From positions 558,001 to 622,000 of the forward strand of contig NZ_JBHRTO010000002.1 of the NCBI RefSeq assembly GCF_042646385.1: a DNA stretch of 64,000 nucleotides. The letters are read 5' to 3'. The notes beneath the pieces were generated by a model. It was not told the origin of the DNA. It did not search any database and saw nothing but the letters and a program-made list of their open reading frames with translations. A program made the position numbers and the translations under genes. This DNA is from Cypionkella sinensis (GTDB lineage Bacteria > Pseudomonadota > Alphaproteobacteria > Rhodobacterales > Rhodobacteraceae). Of this stretch, positions 7,746-17,707 are shown piece after piece; position 1 is the first letter of the stretch; each line of letters opens with the position of its first letter.

Positions 7746-10640
7746 TTACAATCGCAAAAGACTATGCAGGACGTGCAAAAGGTCCAACCTGCGAAACGGT
7801 TTCGCCAGATGGCTGTCAAATCCGCCGATCAGATAATCGGCAATCTGCGACGGCATCGCATGTGCCGTGATCGCAACGGCCAGAACCGCAGGCAATTCGC
7901 GGGCTGATTCGATGCTGCGAATCTGCTCCAGCGCGCTCATCCCATCCAGCACCGGCATGGTGATATCCAGCAACAGCAAATCGTAAGGCGTGCCGCGATC
8001 CAGCGCCGCCTGCCAGGCCGCAATCACCTCTTGGCCGTTTTCAACCTGCGTCACCACCGCGCCGGTTCTGCCCAACATTTCGGACAGCACCAGCCTATTG
8101 GTGGCATTGTCATCCGCACAAAGCAGCCGCACCCCCGCCAAGCCATCTTCCTGCAAGTGATCGGATTTCGGCTTGGCTTGCGGCGCGGGGGCGGCGTCAA
8201 CTTCGGCCAACGGCAAGGTGATGCGGAAAACCGAGCCAACCTCCGGCGTGCTGTCCACCGTGATCTCACCTCCCATCAGCGTAACCAATTCCCGCACGAT
8301 CGACAGCCCCAACCCGGTGCCACCAAACCGCCGCGTCATGCTGCCATCGGCCTGCTCAAAGCTTTCAAACACCCGCGCAAGCTGGGTTTCACCCATGCCG
8401 ATCCCGGTATCCGAGACCTCAATCTGCACCGGCTTGCCGCTGCGGCACGAGAATTTCAGCGTCACGCTGCCACGCTCGGTGAATTTGAACGCATTGTTCA
8501 GCAGATTGTTCAGCACCTGCATCAAGCGATGCGCATCGCCCAGCCGCGGTTTGTCACAGCCCGCTGTCGCCAGCACCTCAAACGCCAGGCCTTTTTCTTC
8601 CGCCGCAATGGTAAAGATCGATTCCGCCTGACGGATCAGCTCCAGCGGCACGAACGGGGCCAGCTCCAGCGCCATCTTGCCCGCCTCGATCTTTGACATA
8701 TCAAGGATACCGTTCAGCACCGTCAGCAAGGTCTCGCCGGATTTGCGGATGGTGTCGATCATCTGGCGTTGGATGGGTTCCACAACCGTATCGGCCAGCA
8801 CCTCGGCCATCCCCAGCACACCGTTCAGCGGCGTGCGGATCTCGTGGCTCATGTTCGCCAGAAAGGTCGATTTCGCCCGGCTCATTTCCTCGGCGCGGAT
8901 CAAGGCTTCTTGCAGGCGCTCTGTCGCTGCCAGAGCCTCGGTCACATCGGTGAACCGCACCACCCCGAAATGCTCATCGCCCATGTCCAGAAGCGCCATA
9001 TTGAACGCCAGCACCCCACGCGTGCCATCGTCGCGCAGGAAAGCATAGGGCACATCCTGCATGGGCCGCACAGCGCGCAACGCCAGCGCGAAGGGCGACT
9101 GATCCGGAGCAAGTGCCGTGCCATCGCGATGCTGCAGCCGCAGTTTCGTGATATCCGGCGCACCGCCCGCATCGGCTTCACAGATCTGGCGCAGCAGATC
9201 ATCGGCTTCCTGATTCACATAAGAAATCCGATACGCCGTATCCAGCACCACAATCGCGCAACCGCTGGCGTCCATCACATCCTGCAGAAACGCGCGTGCG
9301 GCAAAGGCCTCTTGTTCCAGTTGCTTTTGCGCGCTGATGTCCAGATGCACGCCCGACACCCGCGACGCGCTGCCATCTGCCGCCCGTTCGGAAATCCGGT
9401 AGCGCGACAGAATCCACACCCAATGGCCTTGGGCATGGCGCATACGGAATTCAACACTGGCCAGCGCCCCCGGCAAGACATGCGTATAGCTGCGGTCCGA
9501 CAAGATGGCCGCGCGGTCGTCAGGATGCAGCAAGGCCAGAAAATCATCCTCGGCCAGATTGCTCAGCTTGGCCGTCTCCAGCCCGATGATCTCGCCCCAA
9601 CGCCCGCCGACGCCAATCTTGCGACTGATGACGTCCAGATCCCAGATACCAACCGCAGCGCCTTCGATGATCCCGCTCAGATGCTGCTCGGCCCGGTCGC
9701 GGTCGGCCAGCACGTTCTTCAGATCGCAGTTGGCCGCATCCAGCGCCGCAAGATGATTGCGCCGCGCGGTGATATCAAAGCCCATCGCAATCAGACCGCC
9801 ATCGGCGGTGCGGGTGCTGACGCGGCGCATCCAGCGGCCATCCGGCAGACGCACTTCATCCTCCGAGTATGGCTCGCGATACTGCGTCAACCGCGCCTGC
9901 AGCCAGGCCTCTTGCTGCGCTTCGCTGGCGGCAGCGAAAAACGTCTGCTTGCGCAGCCCCGCCCGCAATAACTCGGCCAGGGGCATGCCGGGCATGGCAT
10001 ATTCCGCAATCTCGGGAAACATCTGCTGATAGGCCGCATTCACCGCAAGCAGGCGGTGTTCGGCGTCAAAGATCACCACTGCATCGGGCAGCGCCTGAAT
10101 GGCGTTGTTCAGCCGGATATGCGCGGCTTCTGCGGCAGCCGCCAGCGCTTGCATCTGCGCCTCTTGCGGCACCGACGCAGCCTGCGCCAAAAGCCCGTGC
10201 AACAGATCGGTCAAGGGGCGCATATCCACCGGCGCCGCCGTTTGGGCCAGCCAATAGCCCACAGCGCCCACGCACCGCCCGCCTTCCAACATCGGCAGCA
10301 CCACCGCACCCGGCTCTTGGCCACCGGCAAAGTCACCCGCCGCAATGTCTGAAACCTGCACTGCACCCGGTGCGACGGCATCGCCCATCCAACAGGCCTG
10401 CACCAACCGCGACACCGCCCGTCCCACCACCGCAGGCCGCACCCCATCCAGCCGCGCCGCATGGTGGCACAGATGCACCCGCCCAGCCTCGGCCCGCCGA
10501 TAGATCGCAATCCCGTCCAGCCCGACGACATCGCACAACTGATCCAGCGCAGCCGCCATCGGCAACGCCGAGCCACGCTTAGAACAGTCCAAAAGGTTCG
10601 CAAGAACTGCAACCAAAGGTATATCGGCTGGCAATGGCAA
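7746..10640 (-). CDS. GAF/PAS hybrid sensor histidine kinase
   Basis: A 964-aa cytoplasmic hybrid kinase. Residues 1-150 look like a GAF-type sensor; PAS domains follow at about 175-290, 320-440 (with GHWVWILSRY) and 450-570. Then HisKA with H599 in FLANMSHEIRTPLNG, HATPase with NNLLNNAFKF, DTGIGM and GGTGLGLS, and a C-terminal receiver with D892 in LLLDITMPVLDG. The start is uncertain: the longest reading begins at a TTG (10638-10640) with GAGGGAA just before it, and the next in-frame ATG is at 10559. Its kinase core closely resembles that of the kinase at 4727, so they are probably duplicates that differ in sensing. Confidence 0.88.
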   Translation of the reverse strand: MPLPADIPLVAVLANLLDCSKRGSALPMAAALDQLCDVVGLDGIAIYRRAEAGRVHLCHHAARLDGVRPAVVGRAVSRLVQACWMGDAVAPGAVQVSDIAAGDFAGGQEPGAVVLPMLEGGRCVGAVGYWLAQTAAPVDMRPLTDLLHGLLAQAASVPQEAQMQALAAAAEAAHIRLNNAIQALPDAVVIFDAEHRLLAVNAAYQQMFPEIAEYAMPGMPLAELLRAGLRKQTFFAAASEAQQEAWLQARLTQYREPYSEDEVRLPDGRWMRRVSTRTADGGLIAMGFDITARRNHLAALDAANCDLKNVLADRDRAEQHLSGIIEGAAVGIWDLDVISRKIGVGGRWGEIIGLETAKLSNLAEDDFLALLHPDDRAAILSDRSYTHVLPGALASVEFRMRHAQGHWVWILSRYRISERAADGSASRVSGVHLDISAQKQLEQEAFAARAFLQDVMDASGCAIVVLDTAYRISYVNQEADDLLRQICEADAGGAPDITKLRLQHRDGTALAPDQSPFALALRAVRPMQDVPYAFLRDDGTRGVLAFNMALLDMGDEHFGVVRFTDVTEALAATERLQEALIRAEEMSRAKSTFLANMSHEIRTPLNGVLGMAEVLADTVVEPIQRQMIDTIRKSGETLLTVLNGILDMSKIEAGKMALELAPFVPLELIRQAESIFTIAAEEKGLAFEVLATAGCDKPRLGDAHRLMQVLNNLLNNAFKFTERGSVTLKFSCRSGKPVQIEVSDTGIGMGETQLARVFESFEQADGSMTRRFGGTGLGLSIVRELVTLMGGEITVDSTPEVGSVFRITLPLAEVDAAPAPQAKPKSDHLQEDGLAGVRLLCADDNATNRLVLSEMLGRTGAVVTQVENGQEVIAAWQAALDRGTPYDLLLLDITMPVLDGMSALEQIRSIESARELPAVLAVAITAHAMPSQIADYLIGGFDSHLAKPFRRLDLLHVLHSLLRL

Positions 10641-10767
10641 TTCCCTCAGAGATTGTCCATTGCTACCGCTAAACCACGCAACATCCTAGCCCTGAAGCTG
10701 AGATTTCCGTCGCGTCAGGCGGGCAGATGCAGGGGCAAGGCGCAGGCCCTTTGACAGGCATCGCCCT

Positions 10768-11568
10768 TCAACCAAGGTTGATCTTCACGCCCCAATCGCT
10801 GCACCGCTGTGCCAGATCGTCGGGCAGCGGCTTGTCGGTAAACATCTCGGTGATCTCGCCCAACGACGCCAACCGCGCCGGGGCCGAGCGCCCCAGTTTC
10901 GAGTGATCGCACACCAGAAACACCCGCCGCGCCTGCCGGATGATCGCCTTTGACACCCGCACTTCCGCCAGATCGAAATCCAACAAATCGCCATCTGCAT
11001 CCAAAGCCGAGGCGCCGATGATAGCGTAATCGACCTTGAACTGCTCAAAGAACTGCGTGGTCAACTCGCCCACCAACCCGCCATCCGACCTGCGAAACGC
11101 CCCGCCCGCCACCATGATCTCGCAGCCCGGATTGGCCACCAGGATGTTGGCCACATTCATGTTGTTGGTGATCACGGTGATGTTGCTGTGGTGCAAAAGC
11201 GCGCGCGCCACCGCTTCGGTCGTGGTGCCAAGATTGATGATGATCGAGCAGTTGTCGGGGATTGCCGCCGCACAAGCCCGCGCAATCGCCGCCTTCGCGG
11301 CCTCGTTCATCGTGCGCCGCTCGTCATAGCCCAGATTGCTGACCCCGGTGCGCAACACCGCCCCGCCATGCACCCGGTCCAGCAGGCCGGAATCGGCAAG
11401 CTCGGTCAGATCGCGGCGGATGGTTTGCAAGGTCACATCAAAGCGCTGCGCCAGATCTTCGACCACCACACGGCCATCGGCGCGGGCAATTTCGACGATT
11501 TCGGTCTGCCGAAAACTCAAGGCCAAGGCGCTGTCCTTTCGCCGGGGTGACGCTGCGATAAGCGGCAT
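10768..11568 (-). CDS. glpR: DeoR-family repressor, probable glycerol regulon repressor GlpR
   Basis: A 266-aa DeoR-family protein. The N-terminal winged helix contains IVEIARADGRVVVEDLAQRF and the family recognition helix TIRRDL at about 48-53. The C-terminal effector domain carries INLGTTTEAVARAL and DHSKLGR, typical of DeoR sugar-phosphate sensors. It is divergent from glpD and the glycerol transporter operon with 242 bp between them, the usual arrangement for GlpR, which responds to glycerol 3-phosphate. The effector and target are inferred from this context. TTCGC-containing repeats in the shared intergenic region are candidate operators. Confidence 0.8.
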   Translation of the reverse strand: MPLIAASPRRKDSALALSFRQTEIVEIARADGRVVVEDLAQRFDVTLQTIRRDLTELADSGLLDRVHGGAVLRTGVSNLGYDERRTMNEAAKAAIARACAAAIPDNCSIIINLGTTTEAVARALLHHSNITVITNNMNVANILVANPGCEIMVAGGAFRRSDGGLVGELTTQFFEQFKVDYAIIGASALDADGDLLDFDLAEVRVSKAIIRQARRVFLVCDHSKLGRSAPARLASLGEITEMFTDKPLPDDLAQRCSDWGVKINLG

Positions 11569-11644
11569 GTTTCAGCGATGTGCCGCCCGCGATCAAGCCA
11601 GAAAACATGCCGCACCGCGCGCATAGATCACGCCGCAATGCAGC

Positions 11645-11760
11645 GCGAATTTGTGCGAATTTCAGATTTATCCAGCAGAAGCAAACCAGTTAGCGCCACC
11701 ATGACGCGCAAAATGTTCGCTTTATCCCATTTCGCAAAAAAGCGAAAATAACGGGTTGAC
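11645..11760. promoter_or_regulatory. glpR/glpD intergenic operators and promoter
   Basis: Repeated GCGAA/TTCGC elements: direct repeats GCGAATTT at 11645-11652 and 11655-11662, exactly 10 bp apart; ATGTTCGCTTT at 11713-11723; and an inverted repeat TTTCGC-N6-GCGAAA at 11730-11747. The ATGTTCG half-site resembles the E. coli GlpR half-site. TTGACC at 11755-11760 can serve as the -35 for glpD. Assignment to GlpR is inference. Confidence 0.5.
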
Positions 11761-11810
11761 CGAAGGCTGCACATCACGCAGGTTTGATCTCGCTAGGGAG
11801 GAGACTTAGC

Positions 11811-13406
11811 GTGACCCAGAATGCCCGGCCCGAAACGGTCGATCTTTTCATCATCGGCGGCGGCATCAACGGCTGCGGCATCGCACGGGACGCGGTCGGT
11901 CGCGGCTTGTCGGTGACGCTGTGCGAACAGGCCGATCTGGCACAGGCAACCTCCTCGGCCAGCACCAAGCTGTTCCACGGCGGCTTGCGGTATCTCGAGT
12001 ATTTCGAGTTCCGTCTGGTGCGCGAGGCACTCGAAGAACGCGAAACCCTGCTGGTCGCCATGCCGCATATCTCATGGCCGATGCGCTTCGTGCTGCCCTA
12101 CCACCCCGACATGCGGTTTGAGGGCGAAACCCCCACCGGCAAGCTGATGGCCCGCCTGATGCCGTGGATGAAGGGCCGCCGCCCGGCATGGCTGATCCGT
12201 CTGGGCCTGTTCATGTATGACACTTTGGGGGGCCGCAAAATCCTGCCCGCCACCCGCACGCTTGATCTGAAAACCGATGCGGCGGGCAAGCCCCTGCAAC
12301 CGCGTTTTGCCCATGCCTATGAATACTCGGATTGCTGGATCGAGGATGCCAAGCTGGTCTCGCTGAACGCCCGCGATGCGGCCCAGCGCGGCGCAGCCAT
12401 CCACACCCGCACCCGCGTTGTCTCGGCCACGCGCATCGGCGATCTGTGGCAGATCACTACCCAAAACGCTGACGGCCAAACCACCCACACCGCCCGCGCC
12501 CTCGTCAATGCAGGCGGGCCTTGGGTCGAGGATGTGATCCGCAACGTCGCCCGCATCAACTCGTCCGAAGGCGTGCGGCTGGTGCGCGGCAGCCATATCG
12601 TGACCCGCAAGCTGTATGATCACGACCGCTGCTATTTCTTTCAGGGCACCGATGGCCGCATCATCTTCGCGATTCCCTATGAGCAAGACTTCACCCTGAT
12701 CGGCACCACCGACAAAGATCACCAATCCGCCCCCGGCCAAGCCATCTGCACCGATGAAGAGCGCGATTACCTGCTGAATTTCGCCAGCCAGTATTTCGCC
12801 AAACCCGTCACCCGCGATGATGTGGTCTGGACCTATTCCGGCGTCCGCCCGCTTTATAATGACGGCGCCACCTCGGCCACCGCCGCCACCCGCGATTATG
12901 TGCTGTCGCTGGACCAAAACGGCGCGCCTTTGCTGAATGTGTTCGGCGGCAAGATCACCACCCACCGCCGCCTTGCTGAAAGCGCGCTGGCCAAACTCGC
13001 CCCGTTCTTCCCCCATGCCAAACCGGCATGGACCGCCCGCGCCCCCCTGCCCGGCGGCGATTTCCCGCATACCGATGTGGCAAAGCTGACGGCCAGCCTC
13101 CATCGGAACTATCCCTTCCTCACCCCCTACTGGGCCGCCCGCCTGATCCGCGCCTACGGGTCCGAGGCCGCAACCCTGCTCGGCCACGCCCGCACCGCAG
13201 CCGATCTGGGCCAAGACTTTGGCGCGACACTGACCGAGGCCGAAGTGCGCTGGCTGATCACCCACGAATTCGCCCGCGAGGCCAATGACATCCTCTGGCG
13301 TCGCACCAAACTCGGCCTGCGCATGAGCGCTGCGCAAATCACTCAACTTTCGGCCTTCATGGCTGCTACAGTAACCCCGCGGGCCATCAGCCCTGCGGCG
13401 GAATAA
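11811..13406 (+). CDS. glpD: aerobic glycerol-3-phosphate dehydrogenase
   Basis: FAD-dependent, membrane-associated enzyme that oxidises glycerol 3-phosphate to dihydroxyacetone phosphate and passes electrons to quinone; 531 aa against about 500 for E. coli GlpD. The dinucleotide-binding motif LFIIGGGINGCGIARDA lies at the N-terminus, and KLFHGGLRYLE follows. A GTG start at 11811 is chosen because GGGAGGAGA lies eight bases upstream; an upstream in-frame reading lacks a ribosome site. First gene of the operon glpD-S-T-P-Q-U-V. It completes the route glycerol uptake, phosphorylation by GlpK, and oxidation. Confidence 0.93.
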   Translation: MTQNARPETVDLFIIGGGINGCGIARDAVGRGLSVTLCEQADLAQATSSASTKLFHGGLRYLEYFEFRLVREALEERETLLVAMPHISWPMRFVLPYHPDMRFEGETPTGKLMARLMPWMKGRRPAWLIRLGLFMYDTLGGRKILPATRTLDLKTDAAGKPLQPRFAHAYEYSDCWIEDAKLVSLNARDAAQRGAAIHTRTRVVSATRIGDLWQITTQNADGQTTHTARALVNAGGPWVEDVIRNVARINSSEGVRLVRGSHIVTRKLYDHDRCYFFQGTDGRIIFAIPYEQDFTLIGTTDKDHQSAPGQAICTDEERDYLLNFASQYFAKPVTRDDVVWTYSGVRPLYNDGATSATAATRDYVLSLDQNGAPLLNVFGGKITTHRRLAESALAKLAPFFPHAKPAWTARAPLPGGDFPHTDVAKLTASLHRNYPFLTPYWAARLIRAYGSEAATLLGHARTAADLGQDFGATLTEAEVRWLITHEFAREANDILWRRTKLGLRMSAAQITQLSAFMAATVTPRAISPAAE

Positions 13407-13415
13407 GGGAACGGC

Positions 13416-14483
13416 ATGTCGATTGAACTGCAATCCGTCTCGCGTGTGGTGAAGGGGCAGACTTATATCCAGCCCACCAGCCTGACGCTGGAAAAAGGCA
13501 CGATGAACGTGCTTTTGGGGCCGACCCTGTCGGGCAAAACCAGCCTGATGCGCCTGATGGCTGGCCTTGATCAACCCACCACCGGCCGCATCCTGTGGCA
13601 GGGCCGCGATGTCACCGGAATGCGCGTGCAAGACCGCAAGGTGGCGATGGTCTACCAGCAATTCATCAACTATCCGGGCATGAGCGTTTACGACAACATC
13701 GCCAGCCCCCTGCGCCTGATCGGCAAATCCTCGGCCGAGATCGACCGCGCCGTGCGGCAGGTGGCCGAGATGCTGAAACTGACACCGATGCTGCAACGCA
13801 AACCGCTGGAACTGTCAGGCGGCCAACAGCAACGCTGCGCCCTCGCCCGTGCCTTGGTGAAAGACGCAGGCCTTGTGCTGCTGGATGAACCGCTGGCCAA
13901 CCTCGACTACAAACTGCGCGAGGAATTGCGCGCCGAAATCCCGCGCATCTTCGAGGAATCCGGCGCGATCTTCGTCTATGCCACGACCGAGCCGGAAGAG
14001 GCCCTGCTGCTGGGCGGCAATACCGCAACCCTTTGGCAAGGCCGCGTCACCCAATTCGGCCCGACGCCGCAGGTCTATCGCAACCCGGTCGATGCCACCA
14101 CGGCGCGGGTGTTCAGCGATCCGCCGATGAACTTCCTGCCCTTCACCAAGCGCGGCACAGCCCTGAGCCTGAACGCCCCCGCCTTCGCGCATCTGCCCGA
14201 TGGCAGCTACACCGCAGGCTTCCGGCCCAACCATCTGCAACTGCACAAGCCCAGCGCCGATGCGATTGAACTGCCCTGCACCACGATTGCTTCGGAAATC
14301 ACCGGATCGGAAAGCTTCCTGCATCTGCAACACGGGGCTGACCGTTGGGTCGCCTTGGTGCATGGCGTGCAATCCCTGAACGCGGGCGATCCCGTCAGCC
14401 TCTGGCTCGACCCCGCCCATATCTATGTCTTTGATGGCGACGGGCGCTTGGCGCAATCCGCCTCTTACGCGGTGGCTGCATAA
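13416..14483 (+). CDS. glpS: glycerol ABC transporter ATP-binding protein GlpS
   Basis: One of two ATPases of the glycerol importer, 355 aa with a C-terminal MalK-type regulatory domain. Walker A (GPTLSGKTS), signature LSGGQQQR and Walker B LVLLDEP are intact. The switch-loop histidine is replaced: the motif reads VYATTEPEEA instead of the usual YVTHDQ. It starts 9 bp after glpD and overlaps glpT by one base. The name follows the rhizobial glpSTPQUV operon, which has the same gene order; the assignment is from order and family, not from alignment. Confidence 0.88.
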   Translation: MSIELQSVSRVVKGQTYIQPTSLTLEKGTMNVLLGPTLSGKTSLMRLMAGLDQPTTGRILWQGRDVTGMRVQDRKVAMVYQQFINYPGMSVYDNIASPLRLIGKSSAEIDRAVRQVAEMLKLTPMLQRKPLELSGGQQQRCALARALVKDAGLVLLDEPLANLDYKLREELRAEIPRIFEESGAIFVYATTEPEEALLLGGNTATLWQGRVTQFGPTPQVYRNPVDATTARVFSDPPMNFLPFTKRGTALSLNAPAFAHLPDGSYTAGFRPNHLQLHKPSADAIELPCTTIASEITGSESFLHLQHGADRWVALVHGVQSLNAGDPVSLWLDPAHIYVFDGDGRLAQSASYAVAA

Positions 14484-15558
14484 TGGCGCAAATTACCCTG
14501 AAAAACCTCGCCCACAGCTACAGCGCCACGCCTTCCAGCGATGCCGATTACGCGCTGAAACAGATGGATCACGTCTGGCAGGATGGCGGCGCTTATGCCC
14601 TGCTCGGCTCGTCCGGTTGTGGCAAGACCACGCTTCTCAACATCATCTCAGGGCTCTTGCGCCCCAGCCAAGGCCGCGTGCTGTTTGGCGACCGCGACGT
14701 GACCGACGCCGCCACCGCCGAGCGTAACATCGCGCAAGTGTTCCAGTTTCCCGTGGTCTACGACACCATGACCGTGCGCGAAAACCTCGCCTTCCCGCTG
14801 CGCAATCGCGGCATGGACCCCGCTTATATCAAGGCCCGCGTTCAAGCCATTGCGCAAACCATCGGGATGGAGGCGACGCTGGATCGCAAAGCGCGCGGTC
14901 TGACCGCCGACGCCAAGCAAAAGATCAGCCTTGGCCGTGGCATGGTGCGCGAAGATGTCAACGCCATCCTGTTTGACGAACCCCTGACCGTGATCGACCC
15001 GCATATGAAGTGGGAATTGCGCACGCAGCTGAAACAGCTTCACCGCGATTTCGGCCACACCATGATCTATGTGACGCATGACCAGACCGAGGCGCTGACC
15101 TTCGCCGACAAGGTTGTGGTGATGTATGATGGCCGCGTCGTGCAAATGGGCACGCCCGAGGAGTTGTTCGAGGCACCCGCGCATACTTTCGTCGGCTATT
15201 TCATCGGCTCGCCGGGGATGAACCTACTCGATGCCACCGTCACCGGCAACACCGCGCAAGTGCTTGGCGCGCAGGTGCCCTTGGGCGCCGCTTACGCCCC
15301 CATCAGCGGCCGCACCCAAATCGGCATCCGCCCAGAATATTGCGAGTTGTCCGCGACCGAAGGCCTGCCCATCACCATCCGCCGCATCGAGGACGTGGGC
15401 CGTCACCGCATCATCCGCGGCGAGGTTGGCGGCAATGCCTTCAACGTCATCGCCCCCGAAGGTGCTGCGATTGGGGCCGATCACACGCGCGTCCGCTTCG
15501 CACCCGAACGGATCAACGTCTATGCCGATGACTGGCGCGTGCAAGGAGGGGCCGTCTG

Positions 15559-15559
<1 letters not shown>
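14483..15559 (+). CDS. glpT: glycerol ABC transporter ATP-binding protein GlpT
   Basis: Second ATPase of the glycerol importer, 358 aa. Walker A GSSGCGKTT, Walker B ILFDEPLTVID and switch His in YVTHDQTEAL are all present, but the ABC signature is degenerate: LTADAKQKISLGRG stands where LSGGQ should be. This is the mirror image of GlpS, which has a good signature but no switch His. Start and stop overlap neighbours by one base on each side, so translation is coupled. The symbol is that of the rhizobial ABC system and should not be confused with the MFS glycerol-3-phosphate transporter GlpT of E. coli. Confidence 0.88.
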
Positions 15560-16427
<868 letters not shown>

Positions 16428-16431
<4 letters not shown>

Positions 16432-17234
16432 TGAAAAACCGCGCCTCGCTGATCACCATGACCCTGTATCTGCTGTTCCTGCTGATCCCGATCTATTGGC
16501 TGGTCAACATGAGCCTCAAGACGAATACCGAGATCACCTCGACCTTCTCGGTGTTCCCGCAGACCCTGACCTTCGCCAACTACATTACCATCCTGACCGA
16601 TCCGTCGTGGTATATGGGCTATGTCAATTCGATGATCTACGTGGTGATGAACACCGTGATCTCGATCACCGTGGCCCTGCCCGCCGCCTATGCGTTCAGC
16701 CGCTACAGCTTCATGGGCGACAAACACCTGTTTTTCTGGCTGCTGACCAACCGCATGTCGCCCCCCGCCGTGTTCGCGCTGCCGTTCTTCCAGCTTTACT
16801 CCTCCATCGGCCTGTTCGACACCCACATCGCCGTGGCGCTCGCGCATTGCTTGTTCAACGTCCCCCTCGCGGTGTGGATCTTGGAAGGCTTCATGCGCGG
16901 CGTGCCAAAGGAAATCGACGAGACGGCGTATATCGACGGCTATTCCTTCCCGCGCTTCTTCATCCGCATCTTCATGCCGCTGGTGGCATCTGGCATCGGG
17001 GTGGCTGCGTTCTTCTGCTTCATGTTCTCATGGGTCGAGTTGCTTTTGTCCCGCACCCTGACCGCCGTCGATGCCAAATCCATCGCCGCCACCATGACCC
17101 GCACCGTGTCCGCATCCGGCATGGATTGGGGCGTCCTCGCCGCTGCAGGCGTGCTCACCATCATCCCCGGAGCCTTGGTCATCTACTTCGTGCGCAACTA
17201 CATCGCCAAGGGCTTCGCCCTCGGGAGGGTTTGA
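16428..17234 (+). CDS. glpQ: glycerol ABC transporter permease GlpQ
   Basis: Second permease, MalG-like, 268 aa with about six transmembrane segments. The EAA loop is KEIDETAYIDGYSFPRFF near residue 165. It starts inside the stop of glpP (ATGA) and is followed one base later by glpU. The symbol follows the rhizobial glycerol operon. Confidence 0.88.
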
Positions 17235-17235
17235 T

Positions 17236-17637
17236 ATGACCACCTCACGCTGGAACACCATCTTCGCCACCACCGCCGCCGCCATGGCAGCCGTGCTTGC
17301 TTTCCTGATCTGGGCCACACCGCGCAATGACGAAGGCTTTCAATGGTTTGACCCGATGATCCCCGGCGGCTGGATGGCTTGGACCTTCCCGGTTGCCCTG
17401 TTCTTCTACATCATCGCAGCCCTGCTGATCACCTTCACCCTGCTGGCGATCCGCTATCCCGAAACACCCCGCCGCGGCATCCTCACCATCGAAACCACGC
17501 GCGGCGACCGGCTGTTCATCACCCTACTCGGCTCGGCCTTCATCAATCTGGCCTGGCTGTTCTTCTTCGGCGCACCGCTGACTTGGGCGCTGATCCTCTG
17601 CCTCGTCTATGCCTTTGCGGTATTCCGCTGGGTCTGA
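17236..17637 (+). CDS. glpU: small integral membrane protein of the glycerol transporter (DUF2160), GlpU
   Basis: A 133-aa protein with three to four hydrophobic segments (near 8-27, 47-72 and 97-130), matching the DUF2160 family always found between glpQ and glpV. Its role in uptake is not established; it may be an accessory membrane subunit. It starts one base after the glpQ stop and precedes glpV by 70 bp, in which a GGGAGG ribosome site for glpV lies. Confidence 0.8.
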   Translation: MTTSRWNTIFATTAAAMAAVLAFLIWATPRNDEGFQWFDPMIPGGWMAWTFPVALFFYIIAALLITFTLLAIRYPETPRRGILTIETTRGDRLFITLLGSAFINLAWLFFFGAPLTWALILCLVYAFAVFRWV

Positions 17638-17707
17638 CGGCAGCCGAACCACCCCGGCGGGCGACTGCCGGGCAAACAACGACGCTCAACATTCTGGGAG
17701 GAATCGA

